Below, piece by piece: positions 18,100 through 26,086 of a stretch of DNA of 64,000 bases. This DNA comes from Rhodobacteraceae bacterium EhC02 (GTDB lineage Bacteria; Pseudomonadota; Alphaproteobacteria; Rhodobacterales; Rhodobacteraceae): positions 124,001-188,000 of the forward strand of contig LXYH01000045.1 in the NCBI GenBank assembly GCA_001650895.1. Reading direction: 5' to 3'. The translations under genes and the position numbers were made by a program. Positions within the stretch are counted from its first letter, which is position 1, and each line of letters starts with the position of its first letter. The notes under the pieces are model-generated. The model had not been told where the DNA came from, searched no databases, and saw only the letters and a list, made by a program, of their open reading frames with translations.

Positions 18100-19029
18100 T
18101 CAGAGCGTCGAAATCCAGCCGATCACAAGCGAGACGGTCACGATGCTCAGCGCCGTCGAAATCAGGATCGAGGACGACACCCGATGCGGCGCCACGCCAT
18201 AGTGCTGCGCCAGCATGTAGACATTGCCCGCCACAGGCAAAGCCGCCGCCGCGATCATGACGCCTGCGGCATAGGGTTCGACCGGAAAGATCAGCAGCGC
18301 CGACACGGCAACCGCCGCCGGGTGCAACACCAGTTTGCAGAACGACAGCCACCCGGCCACAAAGACCCGTTCGGCCGATTTCGATGCCAGCGAGGCGCCG
18401 ATCGCGAACAACGCGCCCGGCGTGGCCGCATTGCCCAACAGGATCACGAATTCATTCAGCGGGCCAGGAATGGGGATTTGCAGGCCAGACCAGCCCAGAC
18501 CCAGCACGATGGACACGATCATCGGGTTCTTGAGCAAGCCAAGCCCGATGCTGCGGAAGATGCCCCAGGACAGCCGCCCGTCGCGCGCACCGGTGATCAG
18601 GATCACGATCAGGCTGCCGAAGACAATCAGGTCCACCGCCAGCACCAGCATGACCGAGGCGATGGCCGCCTCGCCCAACAGAAGCGCCAGCATCGGGATA
18701 CCCAGAAAGCCGACATTGCCGATGGCGCCGCATTGCGCCTCGATCGCGGCCTCCTGCAGGGGAATGCGGCGCAGCAGGGCCACGGCCGTCACCACCAGAT
18801 AGACCACCACGGTGGCCAGCAGATAGGCCTTGACGAAGGTCAGGTCGAAAACCTCGGCCAGCGACAGGTTGGCCGAGAAACGGAACAGCATCGCCGACAG
18901 GGCAAAGTAAAAGACGAACTTGGTCAGCCATGCCGTGGCCGCCTCGGTGAAGAAGCCGCTGCGCCCCGCGCCGTAGCCGACGCCGATCACCATGAAGAAG
19001 GGCAATGTCTTCAGAAAGATCTCGAACAT
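18100..19029 (-). CDS. AEC family permease (auxin efflux carrier-like)
   Basis: A 309-residue membrane protein with ten predicted helices in two five-helix halves. It has the family features NVGFLGIPMLALLLGE in the first half and LPVAGNVYMLAQHYG in the second. AEC permeases of bacteria export or import small organic acids such as malate or malonate. The gene lies 59 bases upstream of fghA on the same strand and may share its transcript. Substrate is unassigned. Confidence 0.85.
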   Translation of the reverse strand: MFEIFLKTLPFFMVIGVGYGAGRSGFFTEAATAWLTKFVFYFALSAMLFRFSANLSLAEVFDLTFVKAYLLATVVVYLVVTAVALLRRIPLQEAAIEAQCGAIGNVGFLGIPMLALLLGEAAIASVMLVLAVDLIVFGSLIVILITGARDGRLSWGIFRSIGLGLLKNPMIVSIVLGLGWSGLQIPIPGPLNEFVILLGNAATPGALFAIGASLASKSAERVFVAGWLSFCKLVLHPAAVAVSALLIFPVEPYAAGVMIAAAALPVAGNVYMLAQHYGVAPHRVSSSILISTALSIVTVSLVIGWISTL

Positions 19030-19093
19030 CAGCCGTTGGTAACACGGCGGGGGGCGGCGTCAATCGCCGAAAACATCATCGGCGCACAGGGTA

Positions 19094-20068
19094 TCAACCG
19101 CTGCCGATCAGCACCCCGGCTGCCAGCACCAGCGCCCCGCCCAGCACCACCTGCAACGCCGCGCGGAAGAACGGCGTTTCCATGTAGCGGTTCTGGATCC
19201 AAGCGATCGCCCACAATTCCACGAAGACGACCGCGATGGCGATGACCGTGGCGGTCCAGAAATCGGTGATCAGGTAAGGCAGCGCGTGACCCAGCCCGCC
19301 CACTGTCGTCATGATGCCGGAAGCAAAGCCGCGCTTGGCGGGCGATCCGCGCCCGGAGAGTTCGCCATCGTCCGAGGCCGCCTCGGTGAACCCCATGGAG
19401 ATCCCCGCACCGATCGACGCGGCCAGACCAACCTGGAACGTGGTCCATGTATCCTGCGTGGCGAATGCCGTGGCAAAGATCGGGGCCAGGGTCGACACGG
19501 ATCCATCCATCAGGCCGGCCAGACCGGGTTGCACCCAGGTCAACACGAATTGCCGATGCGCCGCGCGCCCCTCGGCGGCGCGCACATCCTGCGGCAGGTG
19601 CTTTTCCGCAAGATCGCCGGCCAGCGCCTGATGTCCGGCCTCTGCCGCCGCCAGATCGCCCAGAAGCTTGCGGGTAGCCGCATCCGTGCTGCGCTGCGCC
19701 GCCTTGAGGTAGAAGGCCGCGGCATCACGCTCCATGCCTTCGGCTTCGGCACGTATACGGTCGATACCGAGGTTCTCGATCAGCCAGACCGGGCGGCGCG
19801 CGTAATAGCCCGCGACATGTTCGCGGCGGATCAGGGGGATGATGGTCCCGAAACGCGCCTCGTGCAGGTCGATCAGACGGCGGCGATGTCCGTCCTCCTC
19901 GGCGGCCATGCCATCGAACATGGCAGCGGTATCGGGAAAATCGGTGCGCAGCCTTTCGGCATAGCTGCGGTAAATGCGGGCGTCATCCTCTTCGGACGAA
20001 ATCGCAAGCGCCAGGATCTCTTGTTCGGACAGATCGCGAAAACGGCGACGTTGGGACAGGAAAGGCAT
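19094..20068 (-). CDS. mbfA: ferritin-like/VIT1 fusion iron exporter
   Basis: A 324-residue fusion. Residues 1-165 are a rubrerythrin/ferritin-like four-helix domain with Glu-rich metal ligands (SSEEDDARIYRSYAERL, MAAEEDGHRRRL, DLAAAEAGHQ). Residues 170-324 are a VIT1/CCC1-type membrane domain (GLMDGSVSTLAPIFA, GAGISMGFTEAASDDGE, several C-terminal helices). This architecture and length match MbfA of Agrobacterium and Bradyrhizobium, which exports iron and protects against iron and peroxide stress. A perfect 15-bp Irr-type palindrome covers the predicted -10 region, so iron-dependent repression by Irr is expected. It is divergent from a tetR gene. Confidence 0.9.
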   Translation of the reverse strand: MPFLSQRRRFRDLSEQEILALAISSEEDDARIYRSYAERLRTDFPDTAAMFDGMAAEEDGHRRRLIDLHEARFGTIIPLIRREHVAGYYARRPVWLIENLGIDRIRAEAEGMERDAAAFYLKAAQRSTDAATRKLLGDLAAAEAGHQALAGDLAEKHLPQDVRAAEGRAAHRQFVLTWVQPGLAGLMDGSVSTLAPIFATAFATQDTWTTFQVGLAASIGAGISMGFTEAASDDGELSGRGSPAKRGFASGIMTTVGGLGHALPYLITDFWTATVIAIAVVFVELWAIAWIQNRYMETPFFRAALQVVLGGALVLAAGVLIGSG

Positions 20069-20087
20069 GTTTCTGTTTCCAGCTAAA

Positions 20088-20129
20088 TTAGAATGATTCT
20101 AACCTAATTCCCCCTGAGCGGTTCGGCAA
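20088..20129 (-). promoter_or_regulatory. mbfA promoter with Irr box (iron control element)
   Basis: TTAGAAT-G-ATTCTAA at 20088-20102 is a perfect palindrome that matches the alphaproteobacterial iron control element bound by Irr. On the minus strand a -35-like TTGCCG (20124-20129) and a -10-like TAGGTT (20101-20106) are separated by 17 bases, so the box overlaps the -10 and likely start site. This is the geometry of a repressor site. mbfA is a known Irr target in rhizobia. Confidence 0.75.
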
Positions 20130-20162
20130 GGGGGTGGTCGCGCGCAGATCGCTTGTCGAAAC

Positions 20163-20178
20163 TGAACCAATCGGTTTA
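20163..20178 (+). promoter_or_regulatory. candidate TetR-type operator
   Basis: TGAACC-aatc-GGTTTA is an inverted repeat with one mismatch, flanked by direct copies of AAACTGA. It lies 30 bases before the tetR start codon, fitting autoregulation. No binding data can be inferred. Confidence 0.4.
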
Positions 20179-20207
20179 AACTGAGGCTCCGCACAGGGAA
20201 GGGTCGC

Positions 20208-20843
20208 ATGAACATCATCGCCGAACAGCCGCGCGCCAAACCGCGCAAGGGCCGGAAGTACGACCAGGTCCTTGACGGCGCGCGCGAGGTCTTTCTGCTG
20301 TCCGGTTTCGAAGGCGCCTCGGTCGATGACATCGCCCGTGCGGCGGGCGTATCCAAGGCCACGCTCTACAGCTATTTTCCGGACAAGCGGTTGATGTTCA
20401 CCGCGATGGCCGAACGCGAATGCTCCCGTCAGGCCAGCGCCGCCCTGCAGGTGATCGACATGACCGCCCCACCCGCGCTGGTCCTGCGCCAGACCGCGGG
20501 GCGGCTGATCCGGATCATCCTGTCCGATTTCTCGCAACGCATCTTCCGGGTCTGCGTCGCCGAATCCGACCGTTTCCCTGAACTCGGTCAGGCCTTCTAT
20601 GACAGCGGCCCCGCGCTGGGGCGTGCCCGGATCGCGGATTACCTGCGTCAGGCCAAGGCGCGCGGCGAAGTCGCGATCGAGGATTTCGAACTGGCCGCCG
20701 ACCAGTTTGCCGAACTGTGCAAGGCCGATCTCTGGGCCAGGGCCGTGTTCGGAATCCAGAACCGGTTCTCGGACGAGGAAATCGACCGCGTGATCGAAGG
20801 CGCCGTCACGACATTCCTCGCCCGCTACGGCATGCGCGACTGA
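20208..20843 (+). CDS. TetR/AcrR family transcriptional regulator
   Basis: A 211-residue regulator. The N-terminal HTH (residues 20-65: ILDGAREVFLLSGFEGASVDDIARAAGVSKATLYSYFPDKRLMF type) is canonical. The C-terminal ligand domain with SDRFPELGQAFYDSGPALGRARIADYL resembles AefR-like TetR proteins. The ATG at 20208 follows GGGAAGGG. It is divergent from mbfA, with 139 bases between, and its stop is only four bases from the convergent NYN gene. The target may be itself through the inverted repeat at 20163-20178; no efflux gene is adjacent. Confidence 0.88.
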   Translation: MNIIAEQPRAKPRKGRKYDQVLDGAREVFLLSGFEGASVDDIARAAGVSKATLYSYFPDKRLMFTAMAERECSRQASAALQVIDMTAPPALVLRQTAGRLIRIILSDFSQRIFRVCVAESDRFPELGQAFYDSGPALGRARIADYLRQAKARGEVAIEDFELAADQFAELCKADLWARAVFGIQNRFSDEEIDRVIEGAVTTFLARYGMRD

Positions 20844-20847
20844 CGCC

Positions 20848-21570
20848 TCAGTCGATCCGCCGCACCAGGATCTGGTTGCCAGATCCGCGCTTGGTCTCGA
20901 AGATCTTCAGATCACCGATCAGGTCGCTCAGCTTCTTCTTGCCATAGCTGCGCGTATCGAAATCCGGGTTGGCGGCGGTGATGAACTGGCCCAGGGGGCC
21001 CAGCGCATACCAGTCGTCCTCCTGGTCGATGCTGTCCATCGCCTTGAGGATCAGATCGCGCGCCTCCAGCAGGTTCCCGGTTGTCCGCATCTCGGTCCTT
21101 GCTGCAGGTTTGCCCGCAGGATCGGCCCCTTCCAGGTTCTCGAGGAAGATGAAGCGCTTGCAGGCCTTGCGGAAAGCCTCGGGCGTTTTCTGCGCGCCGA
21201 TACCGAAGACATCCAGACCCTGCTCGCGGATGCGGCTGGCCAGGCGCGTGAAATCGCTGTCCGACGAGATCAGCACGAAACCGTCGAAACGACCCGAATG
21301 CATCAGGTCCATCGCGTCGATCACCAATGCGATGTCGGATGCGTTCTTGCCGACGGTATTGGCGGGCTGATGATGCGGGACCAACCCGAATTCGGCCTGC
21401 ACCTTGTTCCAGCCGCTCATCTGCGTGCTGGAGAAATCACCATAGACGCGGCGGACACTGGCCTCGCCCATCCCTGCGATCTCCTCGAAAATGGCGCGCG
21501 TCCATTTGGGGGATGTGTTGTCCGCGTCGATCAGCACGGCCAAAAGCGGCGGGCGGGCGGGATTGTCCAT
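20848..21570 (-). CDS. NYN domain protein with OST-HTH/LOTUS-like C-terminus
   Basis: A 240-residue protein. The NYN (PIN-like nuclease) domain spans about 8-150, with the acidic residues of the family in VLIDADNTSP, GKNASDIALVIDAMDL and LISSDSDFTRLASRIRE. The C-terminal 80 residues (ALGPLGQFITAANPDFDTRSYGKKKLSDLIGDLKIFE) look like an OST-HTH/LOTUS domain. The combination suggests an RNase or RNA-binding regulator in the cytoplasm (LabA/DUF88 type). It follows the GNAT gene by 16 bases on the same strand and meets tetR tail to tail. Confidence 0.85.
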   Translation of the reverse strand: MDNPARPPLLAVLIDADNTSPKWTRAIFEEIAGMGEASVRRVYGDFSSTQMSGWNKVQAEFGLVPHHQPANTVGKNASDIALVIDAMDLMHSGRFDGFVLISSDSDFTRLASRIREQGLDVFGIGAQKTPEAFRKACKRFIFLENLEGADPAGKPAARTEMRTTGNLLEARDLILKAMDSIDQEDDWYALGPLGQFITAANPDFDTRSYGKKKLSDLIGDLKIFETKRGSGNQILVRRID

Positions 21571-21586
21571 GGGTCTGTCCAGTCTG

Positions 21587-22105
21587 TCAGGTTGCGCCCG
21601 CCACCTCCTCGGGCAGCAGGCTGCGATACATCACCAGCGCATCCACATAGCCCTTCGCGGGATGCAGATAGGCGCCGGGCAGGCGGCCCGCGATCTGGAA
21701 CCCGGCAGTCTGCCACAAGGCCACGGCACGGGTATTGGTGCTGATCACGAAGTTGAACTGCATCGCACGGTAGCCCGATTGCGCCGCACGGTCCAGCGCT
21801 TCGGCCAGCATGGCGCGGGCCACACCGCGTCCCTGCGCCGCCTCTGCCGTCACGAAACCGCAGTTGCAGACATGGGCCCCGCCACCCTCGGCATTAGGGC
21901 GGATGTAATAGCTGCCCAGCACCACGCCATCCGCTTCGGCGACCCGCACCTCGCGCCCCGGCCCGAACCAGTAGGCCAGCGCATCGGCCTCGGAAATCGC
22001 GGGATCGATTGCATAGGTCTCGCCCGCCCGGAATACCGGGCGCAGGATGTCCCAGACAGCCGCGCGGTCCGCTGTTGTTGCCGCACGCATCGTCACGTCG
22101 CTCAT
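21587..22105 (-). CDS. GNAT family N-acetyltransferase
   Basis: A 172-residue GNAT acetyltransferase. Motif A (acetyl-CoA binding) is GFVTAEAAQGRGVARAMLAEAL near residues 85-110, with the Q/R-x-x-G-x-G/A pattern. The preceding strands VVLGSYYIRPN and the final FQIAGRLPGAYLHPAKGYVDALVMYR fit the fold. The acceptor substrate is unknown. The ATG at 22105 is directly downstream of a GGGGATATTT-type intergenic repeat; upstream reading frame in the hairpin region is non-coding. Probably cotranscribed with the NYN gene. Confidence 0.85.
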   Translation of the reverse strand: MSDVTMRAATTADRAAVWDILRPVFRAGETYAIDPAISEADALAYWFGPGREVRVAEADGVVLGSYYIRPNAEGGGAHVCNCGFVTAEAAQGRGVARAMLAEALDRAAQSGYRAMQFNFVISTNTRAVALWQTAGFQIAGRLPGAYLHPAKGYVDALVMYRSLLPEEVAGAT

Positions 22106-22117
22106 CGCGCAACCCTG

Positions 22118-22179
22118 TTTCTTCTTGCCGGAAATATCCCCGCCGGAGGCACCGACATCACGGCAAGCGCCTCCGGCGG
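22118..22179. repeat. Rhodobacteraceae-type intergenic repeat with hairpin (copy 1)
   Basis: TTCTTCTTGCC-GGAAATATCCCC precedes a perfect 11-bp inverted repeat, CCGCCGGAGGC (22140-22150) and GCCTCCGGCGG (22169-22179). It lies between the stop of the formaldehyde dehydrogenase gene and the start of the GNAT gene, both minus strand. On that strand the order is hairpin, GGGGATATTT, GGCAAGAAGAA, start codon. Related copies are at 47640-47698 and 52510-52578. Confidence 0.8.
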
Positions 22180-22187
22180 AAGATGGA

Positions 22188-23318
22188 TCAATAGGTGACA
22201 ACCGCGCGGATCGACTTGCCCTCATGCATCAGATCAAATCCGTGGTTGATCTCGTCCAGGCTGAGGGTATGGGTGATCATCGGATCGATCTCGATCTTGC
22301 CATCCATGTACCAATCCACGAATTTCGGCACATCCGTGCGCCCCTTGGCGCCGCCGAATGCGGTGCCTTTCCAGACACGGCCCGTGACCAGCTGGAAGGG
22401 GCGGGTGCTGATTTCCGCCCCTGCGGGCGCCACGCCGATGATCACCGACACGCCCCAGCCGCGATGCGAACATTCCAGCGCATCGCGCATGACCTTGACG
22501 TTGCCGGTGGCGTCGAAGGAATAGTCCACGCCGCCGATATGATCATTGCCGCGCTGGGTCAGCTTGACGATCTCCTGCACCACCGAGCCTTCGATCTTCG
22601 AGGGGTTGATGAAATGGGTCATCCCGAACTTGCGCGCCATCGCTTCCTTGTCATCGTTCAGATCGACACCGATGATCATGTCGGCCCCCGCCATCCGCAG
22701 GCCCTGGATGACGTTCAGGCCGATCCCGCCCAGACCGAAGACGGCGGCGGTCGATCCGATCTCGACACCCGCCGTGTTGATCACGGCCCCGATGCCCGTG
22801 GTCACGCCGCAGCCGATATAGCAGATCTTGTCGAAGGGCGCGTCGTCGCGGACCTTGGCCAGCGCAATCTCGGGCATCACGGTGTGATTGGCGAAGGTCG
22901 AGCAGCCCATGTAGTGGTAGATCGGCGTGCCATCCAGCATCGAGAAACGCGTGGTGCCATCGGGCATCAGCCCCTGGCCCTGGGTATTGCGGATCGCGGT
23001 GCACAGGTTGGTCTTGCCCGACAGGCAGGAATAGCATTCACGGCATTCCGGCGTGTAAAGCGGGATCACATGATCGCCGGGTTTCAGCGTGGTCACACCC
23101 TCGCCCACCTCGATCACGATGCCTGCGCCCTCATGGCCCAGGATGCAGGGGAACAGACCCTCGGGGTCCGCGCCCGAACGGGTGAATTCATCCGTGTGGC
23201 AGATGCCCGTCGCCTTGACCTCGATCAGGACTTCGCCCTTCTTCGGGCCGTCCAGGTTCACTTCCATGATTTCCAGCGGTTTGCCGGCCTCAAGGGCCAC
23301 GGCGGCACGTGTGCGCAT
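22188..23318 (-). CDS. frmA: S-(hydroxymethyl)glutathione dehydrogenase / class III alcohol dehydrogenase
   Basis: A 376-residue zinc alcohol dehydrogenase of class III, also called AdhI, AdhC or FlhA in relatives. It oxidises S-hydroxymethylglutathione to S-formylglutathione with NAD. The catalytic zinc ligands are in [10 protein letters not shown] and LGHEGAGIV plus Cys near 166 ([11 protein letters not shown]). The structural zinc cysteines are in [15 protein letters not shown]. The Rossmann motif is [14 protein letters not shown]. The ATG at 23318 has AGGAGG nine bases upstream; an ATG nine bases earlier abuts that site and is unlikely. The product is handled by FghA (17210-18040). Confidence 0.95.
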   Translation of the reverse strand: MRTRAAVALEAGKPLEIMEVNLDGPKKGEVLIEVKATGICHTDEFTRSGADPEGLFPCILGHEGAGIVIEVGEGVTTLKPGDHVIPLYTPECRECYSCLSGKTNLCTAIRNTQGQGLMPDGTTRFSMLDGTPIYHYMGCSTFANHTVMPEIALAKVRDDAPFDKICYIGCGVTTGIGAVINTAGVEIGSTAAVFGLGGIGLNVIQGLRMAGADMIIGVDLNDDKEAMARKFGMTHFINPSKIEGSVVQEIVKLTQRGNDHIGGVDYSFDATGNVKVMRDALECSHRGWGVSVIIGVAPAGAEISTRPFQLVTGRVWKGTAFGGAKGRTDVPKFVDWYMDGKIEIDPMITHTLSLDEINHGFDLMHEGKSIRAVVTY

Positions 23319-23446
23319 GTGTTGCATCCTCCTGTTGTCGCGCGCCACCTTTTGCGAAAGCGCGCCGATGTTCAACCTCCTCCTATCCGGCGGCCGGGTT
23401 TCGGTCTAGGCTGCAAGCGTATCAATTGATGCAAAGGCCGACATTC

Positions 23447-23725
23447 ATGCGTCTCCCTGTCCCTGCCGCCCTGGGTGCCATCCTGCTTATGGCCGCCTGC
23501 ATGCCCGAACAGCCGCCCGCAACCTTGCCAGCCGAGGACGCCTGCGGCGCCTCGGGCCTGCAAGGCCTGGTGGGGCAGCAGGTCACCGATCAGGACTTTT
23601 CCGGCATCGGCGCCGCGCAGCGGATCATGACGGACGGCAGCCCGATGACGATGGATTACCGCGCCGACCGGCTGAATGTGACCCATGACGCACAGGGCCG
23701 GATCACCCGGATCTGGTGCGGCTGA
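23447..23725 (+). CDS. I78-family peptidase inhibitor lipoprotein
   Basis: A 92-residue lipoprotein. The signal peptide ends at the lipobox L-M-A-A-C (Cys18). The mature domain reads DACGASGLQGLVGQ, then YRADRLNVTHDAQGRITRIWCG, matching the inhibitor I78 family, whose two cysteines probably form a disulfide. Such proteins inhibit subtilisin- or chymotrypsin-like serine proteases, presumably protecting the cell envelope. The ATG at 23447 has AAAGG upstream at proper spacing. It stands alone between frmA (divergent) and the SOS-controlled imuB. Confidence 0.85.
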   Translation: MRLPVPAALGAILLMAACMPEQPPATLPAEDACGASGLQGLVGQQVTDQDFSGIGAAQRIMTDGSPMTMDYRADRLNVTHDAQGRITRIWCG

Positions 23726-23765
23726 GGGCGCGGACTCGACTCTGCGCGAGGGCGGCGCTAGATAA

Positions 23766-23780
23766 GAACAAATAGTGAAC
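23766..23780. promoter_or_regulatory. LexA/SOS box of imuB
   Basis: GAAC-AAATAGT-GAAC, which is GTTC-N7-GTTC on the other strand, is a perfect match to the alphaproteobacterial LexA binding consensus. It ends 20 bases before the imuB start codon, where LexA would block transcription until DNA damage. Confidence 0.8.
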
Positions 23781-23800
23781 ATATTGCCGCGAAGCTGCCC

Positions 23801-25438
23801 ATGGCCCCGAAACGAATCCTTTCGCTCTGGTTTCCCCGCCTTGGCGCGGAACGTCTGCTGCGGGCGCGGCGCGGCCTGCCGGACGTGCCTTTCGCGGTGA
23901 TCGAACAGGCGGGATCGGCGCAGCGCATCGCCTCGGTCTCGGTTCCGGCGCAGGCGGCGGGGCTCTATCCGGGTCAGCCACTGCGCGATGCGCTGGCGAT
24001 CTGCCCCGCACTGATGACGCAGGCCCGCGATGTGGCGGCCGAGGCAGCCTTTCTGACAGGGTTGCGCCGCTGGGCCGGGCGCTGGTCGCCCCTGGTGGCG
24101 GAAGAACCGCCCGATGCGCTGGCCCTCGACATCACCGGCTGCGCCCATCTGTTCGGGGGCGAGGCCGCGATGATCGACCAGATCGGCGCGGCGCTGGAGG
24201 GCATGGGCCTGTCGGTGCAGGCCGGGCTGGCCGATACGCCGGGGGCGGCATGGGCGCTGGCCCGTCACGCCGGACGCCATGCCGCGACAGGGCGCAGCGG
24301 TGACGCCATCCAGCAGGAGGCGCGGGCGACCCGGTCGCGCGCCGCCACACGGCCGCGCCATGCGCCATCACGGGCCAGCACCACATTCGCCCCCACGATC
24401 GCACCCGTGGGCCAGACCCATTCCGCCATTGCCCGCCTGCCCGTCGCGGCCTTGCGGCTGGACCCGGACACCGTGGCGCAACTGACCCGGCTGGGCCTGC
24501 GCCATGTGGGCGATCTGACCGGCCAGCCGCGCGCGGCGCTGGCGCGGCGTTTCGGCAAGGGGCTGGTGCTGCGGCTGGATCAGGCCCTGGGCAGCGCCCC
24601 CGAACCGATCAGCCCGGCGCGCCCCGATACGGCCTTTGCCACACGGATCAGCCTGCCCGATCCCATCGGGCTGACAGCGGACATCCTGGCCGCAACCGAC
24701 CGGCTGCTGGAGCGTCTGTGCCAGTTGCTGGCGAACAAGCGGCAGGGCGCGCGGATCGTCCGGCTGGAGGCATACCGCAGCGACGGCCAGAGGCAGGAGA
24801 TCACGCTGACACTGGCCCGTGCCAGCCATGATCCCGCGCGCATCCGCCCACTGCTGGTCATGCGGCTGGACCAGATCGATGCAGGTTTCGGGATCGACAT
24901 GATGCGGCTTGAGGCGCTGCGCACCGAGCCCCTGCATGACAAGCAGGCCAGCGGTCATCTGGATGCGGCCCGCGCGGCTGCCGGCCGCGCCGCGCGCGAC
25001 ACCGCACTGGAAGACCTGATGGCCCGCATCGGCGCGCGCATCGGAATGGAGGCGATCACCCGCCATCACCCCGGCAACAGCCATATCCCCGAGAAATCGG
25101 CACAGGTGCTGGCCGCCGCCTGGTCGGACCCGGCACCCGGCTGGCCCGCGCCGCCCACACCGCGACCGGCGCTGCTGTGGCGACCCGAACCCGTCACGGC
25201 CCCCGAAACGCCCCACCCGCCCGCGCACTTTCGCTGGCGGCGGCGCGATCTGGTGCTGGCCTGCGCACAAGGTCCCGAACGGATCGCGCCGGAATGGTGG
25301 CTGGACGAGCCCGACTGGCGCAGCGGCACGCGCGATTACTGGATCGTCACCACCACCTGCGGCGCGCGGCTATGGCTGTTCTTCGCCCACGGCGCCAGCA
25401 TGTCGCGCGGCTGGTTCTGCCATGGCAGCTTTGCCTGA
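23801..25438 (+). CDS. imuB: ImuB-type Y-family polymerase homologue (SOS mutagenesis)
   Basis: A 545-residue DinB/UmuC-like protein of the ImuB branch. The N-terminal RILSLWFPRLGAERL lacks the first catalytic aspartate of active Y-family polymerases. The palm has LALDITGCAHLFGGE, where active enzymes carry a different acidic pattern. The little-finger region and long C-terminus are as in ImuB, which recruits the damage polymerase DnaE2 to the beta clamp. A variable Arg/Ala-rich insertion lies at about 160-205. A perfect SOS box precedes it. Unusually, neither imuA nor dnaE2 flanks it: upstream is the I78 lipoprotein and downstream a convergent tetR. Confidence 0.88.
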   Translation: MAPKRILSLWFPRLGAERLLRARRGLPDVPFAVIEQAGSAQRIASVSVPAQAAGLYPGQPLRDALAICPALMTQARDVAAEAAFLTGLRRWAGRWSPLVAEEPPDALALDITGCAHLFGGEAAMIDQIGAALEGMGLSVQAGLADTPGAAWALARHAGRHAATGRSGDAIQQEARATRSRAATRPRHAPSRASTTFAPTIAPVGQTHSAIARLPVAALRLDPDTVAQLTRLGLRHVGDLTGQPRAALARRFGKGLVLRLDQALGSAPEPISPARPDTAFATRISLPDPIGLTADILAATDRLLERLCQLLANKRQGARIVRLEAYRSDGQRQEITLTLARASHDPARIRPLLVMRLDQIDAGFGIDMMRLEALRTEPLHDKQASGHLDAARAAAGRAARDTALEDLMARIGARIGMEAITRHHPGNSHIPEKSAQVLAAAWSDPAPGWPAPPTPRPALLWRPEPVTAPETPHPPAHFRWRRRDLVLACAQGPERIAPEWWLDEPDWRSGTRDYWIVTTTCGARLWLFFAHGASMSRGWFCHGSFA

Positions 25439-25465
25439 GGCAGCGACCCGGACAGTCACAAGCGG

Positions 25466-25492
25466 CAGGCGTAAGGCGACAGGCGTAAGGCG
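25466..25492. repeat. 14-base tandem repeat
   Basis: CAGGCGTAAGGCGA is followed immediately by CAGGCGTAAGGCG, nearly two copies, in the 61-base gap between the stops of imuB and the convergent tetR gene. No function is evident. Confidence 0.8.
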
Positions 25493-25499
25493 CAGCATC

Positions 25500-26069
25500 T
25501 CAGACGGCGCGCAGACCGCCGATGACGAAATCCGCCGCCAGATCGGCATAGGCGGCGCGGCTCAGCCCCTTGCCCGGGCGATGCCACATGTAGAACCAGT
25601 TGAGGATGCCATAGACCGACATGGTCAGCGCGCGCAGACGGTCCGCATCAAGGCCGGGGCGTTCGGCATCCACCGCCTCGGCCATGACGGTGACCAGACG
25701 CCGTTGCGCCGCGATCAGCGGGGCCTGACGTTCCGGCGGCAATGTCGCCAGCGCGTCCAATTGCAGCTTGTGCTCGGAATCCGCATCCTCATAGGCTGAC
25801 AGCACCGCGCGGATCACACCGCGAATACCCTCGCCGCGCGCGGCCTCGACCACCTCGACCAGCGCGCCCAGGTGATCGTCCAGGATGTCGAACAGCAGGT
25901 CTTCCTTGCTGGCGTAGTAGTGATAGATCAAGGCCTTGGACACGCCGCAGTGTTTTGCGGCCCCGGTCATCGAGGCGCGGTCATACCCGTGCTGCGCGAA
26001 ATAATCCGCCGCCCCCTTGCGCAGGGCGGCGCGTTTTTCGTCGTGATCGCGTGCCAGTCCGCGCGCCAT
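25500..26069 (-). CDS. TetR family regulator, probable paa operon repressor
   Basis: A 189-residue TetR protein. The HTH lies at about 10-55 (YFAQHGYDRASMTGAAKHCGVSKALIYHYYASKEDLL). The ligand domain has WFYMWHRPGKGLSRAAYADLAADF, typical of TetR regulators encoded with phenylacetate genes (PaaR-type). It is the last gene of paaI-paaJ-paaK-tetR, 17 bases after the paaK stop, so it probably responds to phenylacetyl-CoA and represses its own operon. The best operator candidate is the GACCGCGCGGTC palindrome at 29065-29076. Effector and target are inferred from position. Confidence 0.8.
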   Translation of the reverse strand: MARGLARDHDEKRAALRKGAADYFAQHGYDRASMTGAAKHCGVSKALIYHYYASKEDLLFDILDDHLGALVEVVEAARGEGIRGVIRAVLSAYEDADSEHKLQLDALATLPPERQAPLIAAQRRLVTVMAEAVDAERPGLDADRLRALTMSVYGILNWFYMWHRPGKGLSRAAYADLAADFVIGGLRAV

Positions 26070-26086
26070 GTCAGTCGCTCACCATG

